Source of the DNA: Rhodospirillaceae bacterium
GTDB taxonomy: Bacteria > Pseudomonadota > Alphaproteobacteria > Rhodospirillales_A > Casp-alpha2
DNA: 9,167 nucleotides
Assembly (NCBI GenBank): GCA_003488105.1
Contig: DNMS01000245.1
Coordinates: forward strand, 3,086 to 12,252
Direction of reading: 5' to 3'
The position numbers and the translations under genes were made by a program. The notes under the pieces were generated by a model. That model searched no databases. It saw nothing but the letters and a program-made list of their open reading frames with translations, and had not been told where the DNA came from. This document shows positions 7,360 through 9,167 of this stretch, piece after piece. The first letter of the stretch is position 1. Every line of letters begins with the position of its first letter.

Positions 7360-7406
7360 CTGTTTCAAAAGCAAAATCCGCGCCGACTGTAGATTTTTTG
7401 AAACAG
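7360..7406. repeat. perfect 11-bp inverted repeat upstream of the porin
   Basis: CTGTTTCAAAA (7360-7370) is repeated exactly in inverted form as TTTTGAAACAG (7396-7406), separated by 25 bases. If transcribed, it could form a long-loop hairpin in the porin leader. As DNA, the half-sites could bind a dimeric regulator in two places or at a loop. A related GAAAC occurs just outside the left arm (7351-7355). It starts 113 bases from the porin ATG. No known operator is recognised. Confidence 0.5.
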
Positions 7407-7508
7407 TGTTGCCCTAATGCCACACATTGCTGATATTTGATGAAAATCAGGCGCTTCAGCGGGGGGCTTCCGCCATTCACATCCCATGAGTTAGCCGCCG
7501 TTGCGCAA

Positions 7509-7526
7509 ATGTCACGGACCTGTCAC
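7509..7526 (+). promoter_or_regulatory. PHO-box-like direct repeat
   Basis: ATGTCAC (7509-7515) and CTGTCAC (7520-7526) are direct repeats with an 11-base period and a 4-base spacer. This is the architecture of the PhoB-binding PHO box, two CTGTCAT-like 7-mers spaced by four bases. The second copy matches the E. coli consensus fully and the first at five of seven positions. The spacer GGAC is less AT-rich than usual. The site lies 152 bases before the gor start and 263 bases before the porin start, so which gene it would serve is open. Confidence 0.35.
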
Positions 7527-7585
7527 ACCATCCCGAATCGCCCTCGAGACCGCCGCGTACAGCGTCTCAACACCTTGCTGTGCGG

Positions 7586-7614
7586 TTGAACACGGCAGCG
7601 AACATGGATTAGAT
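7586..7614 (+). promoter_or_regulatory. gor: candidate sigma70 promoter of gor
   Basis: TTGAAC (7586-7591) and TTAGAT (7609-7614) are separated by 17 bases. The -35 box matches the consensus at four positions and the -10 box at three. This would give a leader of about 57 bases before the gor ATG. It is the best-spaced pair seen in the region, but the match is modest. Confidence 0.35.
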
Positions 7615-7665
7615 GGGGGAATGTCGGGCCGATACCGGACACCCATAAACCACACTCACAAACCC

Positions 7666-7670
7666 AAGGA
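7666..7670 (+). promoter_or_regulatory. gor: ribosome binding site of gor
   Basis: AAGGA lies seven bases before ATG at 7678. The open frame extends upstream to 7501, but that extension has no ribosome site and no resemblance to the FAD-binding N-terminus, which starts directly at '[15 protein letters not shown]'. This fixes the start. Confidence 0.75.
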
Positions 7671-7677
7671 CGTCCCC

Positions 7678-9060
7678 ATGCCGCAATACGACTATGACCT
7701 GATCACAATCGGCGGGGGCTCCGGCGGGGTCCGGACCTCGCGCTTTGCTGCCAGTCAGTACGGCGTGAAAACGGCCGTGATCGAAAATCTGCGCATCGGC
7801 GGAACCTGCGTCATGCGCGGCTGCGTGCCCAAGAAGCTTCTGGTTTACGGCGCCCATTTCGCCGAGGATTTCGAAGATGCGGCCGGCTACGGCTGGGATA
7901 CCGGTGCGCCGGTGTTCGACTGGCCCAGGCTGATCGCCAATAAGAATAAAGAGTTGGATCGCCTGGAAGGCGTCTACCACCGCCTGCTGCGTGACGCCGG
8001 GGTGGACGAGCTGACGGGTACGGGCCGCGTCATCGACGCCCATACGGTCGAGATCGCTGGCCCGGGCGGAACCCGGACCTGCACCGCTAAATACATCCTG
8101 GTCGCCACCGGCGGCTGGCCGTCCCTGCCGGATATTCCCGGGATCGGGCACGCCATCACGTCGAACGAGGCGCTCGACCTGGACCACCTCCCGGCCAGGA
8201 TCGCGATTGTCGGCGGCGGCTATATCGCGGTTGAATTCGCGGGCATCTTCAACGGCCTGGGCGCCGAGACCCATGTGATTATCCGGGCGGAGAACATCCT
8301 GCGCGGGTTCGATCCGGCGGTGCGCGATACCCTGCACGAAGAAATGATCAAAAAAGGCGTCGCCATTCACCAGGAAACCACCGTCCAATCCATCGAAAAG
8401 ACGGCATCGGGCTATTCCCTGCGCCTCAACGACGACGACATCCTGGAAGTCGACGCCGTCATGTACGCCACCGGCCGCGCCCCCAACACCCAGGGCTTGG
8501 GGCTGGCCGAAGCCGGCGTCGACCTGACCGCCAAGGGCGCCGTCGTCGTCGACGACCATTTCAAGACCAGCATCGACAGCATCTATGCCCTGGGCGACGT
8601 CATCGACCGGGTGCAACTGACGCCCGTGGCCCTGGCCGAGGGCATGGCCGTGGCCCATACCCTGTTCGGCGGCAAGCCGACAACGGTCGATTACGCCGAT
8701 ATCCCGACGGCCGTGTTCTCGACCCCGCCCGTGGGCACCGTGGGCCTGACCGAGGACGAGGCACGCAGGAACCACGACGTCGTCATCTACCAATCCCACT
8801 TCCGGCCCATGAAATATACCCTGTCGGGCCGCGACGAGCGCACCATGATGAAGATGATCGTCGACAAGAAGACGGACCGTGTTCTCGGCTGTCACATGGT
8901 CGGCCTGGACGCCGCCGAGATGACCCAGGCGCTGGGCATCGCGCTCAAGGCCGGGGCAACCAAAGCCCATTTCGACGCCACCATCGGCATCCACCCGACA
9001 GCGGCCGAGGAATGGGTGACCATGCGCACCCCGCTACGCGAAGTCGAGGCTGCGGAATAA
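7678..9060 (+). CDS. gor: glutathione-disulfide reductase, NADPH-dependent
   Basis: This 460-residue cytoplasmic flavoenzyme reduces glutathione disulfide to two glutathione with NADPH, keeping the thiol pool reduced. The FAD-binding motif is 'IGGGSGG' (11-17). The redox-active disulfide is Cys44-Cys49 in '[13 protein letters not shown]', the form found in plant, cyanobacterial and many alphaproteobacterial enzymes (TIGR01424 type). The second Rossmann motif is '[13 protein letters not shown]' (177-189). Arg203 and Arg209 match the arginines that contact the NADPH 2'-phosphate in E. coli Gor, so NADPH rather than NADH is expected. 'ALGD' (304-307) completes the FAD site, and 'HPTAAEE' supplies the acid/base His439 with Glu444. 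The C-terminal dimerisation domain spans about 340-460. Lipoamide dehydrogenase and mercuric reductase are excluded by these arginines and the redox motif. The gene is monocistronic, with its own terminator, and is divergent from the porin. Confidence 0.95.
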   Translation: MPQYDYDLITIGGGSGGVRTSRFAASQYGVKTAVIENLRIGGTCVMRGCVPKKLLVYGAHFAEDFEDAAGYGWDTGAPVFDWPRLIANKNKELDRLEGVYHRLLRDAGVDELTGTGRVIDAHTVEIAGPGGTRTCTAKYILVATGGWPSLPDIPGIGHAITSNEALDLDHLPARIAIVGGGYIAVEFAGIFNGLGAETHVIIRAENILRGFDPAVRDTLHEEMIKKGVAIHQETTVQSIEKTASGYSLRLNDDDILEVDAVMYATGRAPNTQGLGLAEAGVDLTAKGAVVVDDHFKTSIDSIYALGDVIDRVQLTPVALAEGMAVAHTLFGGKPTTVDYADIPTAVFSTPPVGTVGLTEDEARRNHDVVIYQSHFRPMKYTLSGRDERTMMKMIVDKKTDRVLGCHMVGLDAAEMTQALGIALKAGATKAHFDATIGIHPTAAEEWVTMRTPLREVEAAE

Positions 9061-9084
9061 CCGCCCTTCCCTTGCCGATAAAGA

Positions 9085-9117
9085 AAAACCGCCGCCGGTC
9101 ATCCCGGCGGCGGTTTT
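9085..9117 (+). terminator. gor: strong bidirectional intrinsic terminator after gor
   Basis: A perfect 14-bp stem (9085-9098 with 9104-9117) closes the 5-base loop TCATC. The stem ends in TTTT followed by CTTTTG on the plus strand. The left side, AAAGAAAAA, supplies a T-run on the minus strand as well, so it can stop transcripts from either direction. It begins 25 bases after the gor stop, and a leftward gene may end just beyond it. Confidence 0.93.
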
Positions 9118-9142
9118 CTTTTGTCTGCCCGGAAAGCCTACG

Positions 9143-9167
9143 TCAGATGATCTCGCGCGCCTTGAGG
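9143..9167 (-). CDS. possible 3' end of a convergent gene (unidentified)
   Basis: On the minus strand the window edge reads as codons for Leu-Lys-Ala-Arg-Glu-Ile-Ile followed by TGA (9145 to 9143). The stop lies 26 bases from the bidirectional terminator, just where a gene converging on gor should end, and the minus-strand T-run would serve it. Seven residues are too few to identify a family or to prove that this is coding. Confidence 0.35.

Larger units (their letters stand above)
7247..7677. other. 431-base divergent intergenic region, porin / gor
   Basis: No convincing gene lies here. Apart from the GC-rich stretch about 7450-7490, the left two thirds are more AT-rich than the flanking genes. 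The region holds a perfect 11-bp inverted repeat (7360-7406), a small hairpin with a bulged A (arms 7430-7438 and 7443-7450, loop GATG), a tandem TGTCAC repeat (7509-7526), and a possible gor promoter (7586-7614). I could not assign the porin promoter. A TTGCCA at 7323 to 7318 on the minus strand resembles a -35 box but has no -10 box at the right distance. The porin therefore probably has a leader of unknown length. Confidence 0.6.

Noticed and set aside
6392..7417. Plus-strand open frame of 341 codons antisense to the porin
   Set aside because: The porin has a signal peptide, ribosome site, terminal Phe and terminator; the antisense frame has none of these.
7440..7589. Small plus-strand open frame (49 codons, starting MKIRRF) in the porin/gor gap
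   Set aside because: There is no Shine-Dalgarno sequence before the ATG, the start codon overlaps the bulged hairpin, and the composition is not protein-like. A leader peptide cannot be excluded but is not supported.
7501..7677. Upstream extension of the gor frame by 59 codons
   Set aside because: It has no ribosome site, it overlaps the promoter-like and PHO-like elements, and homologous enzymes start at the ATG at 7678.
7609..8994. Minus-strand open frame of 461 codons antisense to gor
   Set aside because: It shadows a complete glutathione reductase gene, with no recognisable motif or start signal.

Overview
The window is GC-rich chromosomal DNA of a Gram-negative bacterium. It looks most like an alphaproteobacterium of the Rhodospirillales type. 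That placement rests on the GC-biased codon use, the divergent gph / glmU-glmS arrangement, a general porin ending in phenylalanine, and a glutathione reductase of the 'GGTCV-x-RGCVPKK' type. It is an inference from family resemblance, not a database result. No mobile element, CRISPR array or phage gene is visible.

Left end (1-263): the 5' two thirds of a tRNA-Val (anticodon CAC) run off the window edge on the minus strand, behind a good sigma70-type promoter. Next, on the plus strand, is a TPR protein with a C-terminal 2OG-Fe(II) oxygenase-like domain (264-1907). It most likely starts at a TTG codon with a strong Shine-Dalgarno sequence. It converges on gph (phosphoglycolate phosphatase, minus strand, 1916-2632), with only eight bases between the two coding regions.

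Centre (2633-6012): a short divergent intergenic region separates gph from glmU-glmS. These two genes lie six bases apart and form an evident operon. GlmS makes glucosamine-6-phosphate from fructose-6-phosphate and glutamine. GlmU acetylates glucosamine-1-phosphate and uridylylates it to UDP-GlcNAc, the precursor of peptidoglycan and lipopolysaccharide. The mutase GlmM, which links the two steps, is not in the window.

Right part (6013-9167): a general outer-membrane porin on the minus strand ends at an intrinsic terminator with a UUCG loop. It has a strong ribosome binding site and codon choice suggesting high expression. A 431-base region without a convincing gene separates the porin from a divergent glutathione reductase gene (gor, 7678-9060). 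This gap holds a perfect 11-bp inverted repeat, a small bulged hairpin, a PHO-box-like direct repeat and a candidate gor promoter. A long terminator follows gor and works in both orientations. The last bases could be the 3' end of a convergent gene.

Most of the window is ordinary housekeeping sequence, and I did not find a clearly new system. The items most worth a second look are the TPR/oxygenase fusion and the undescribed regulatory-looking elements between the porin and gor.
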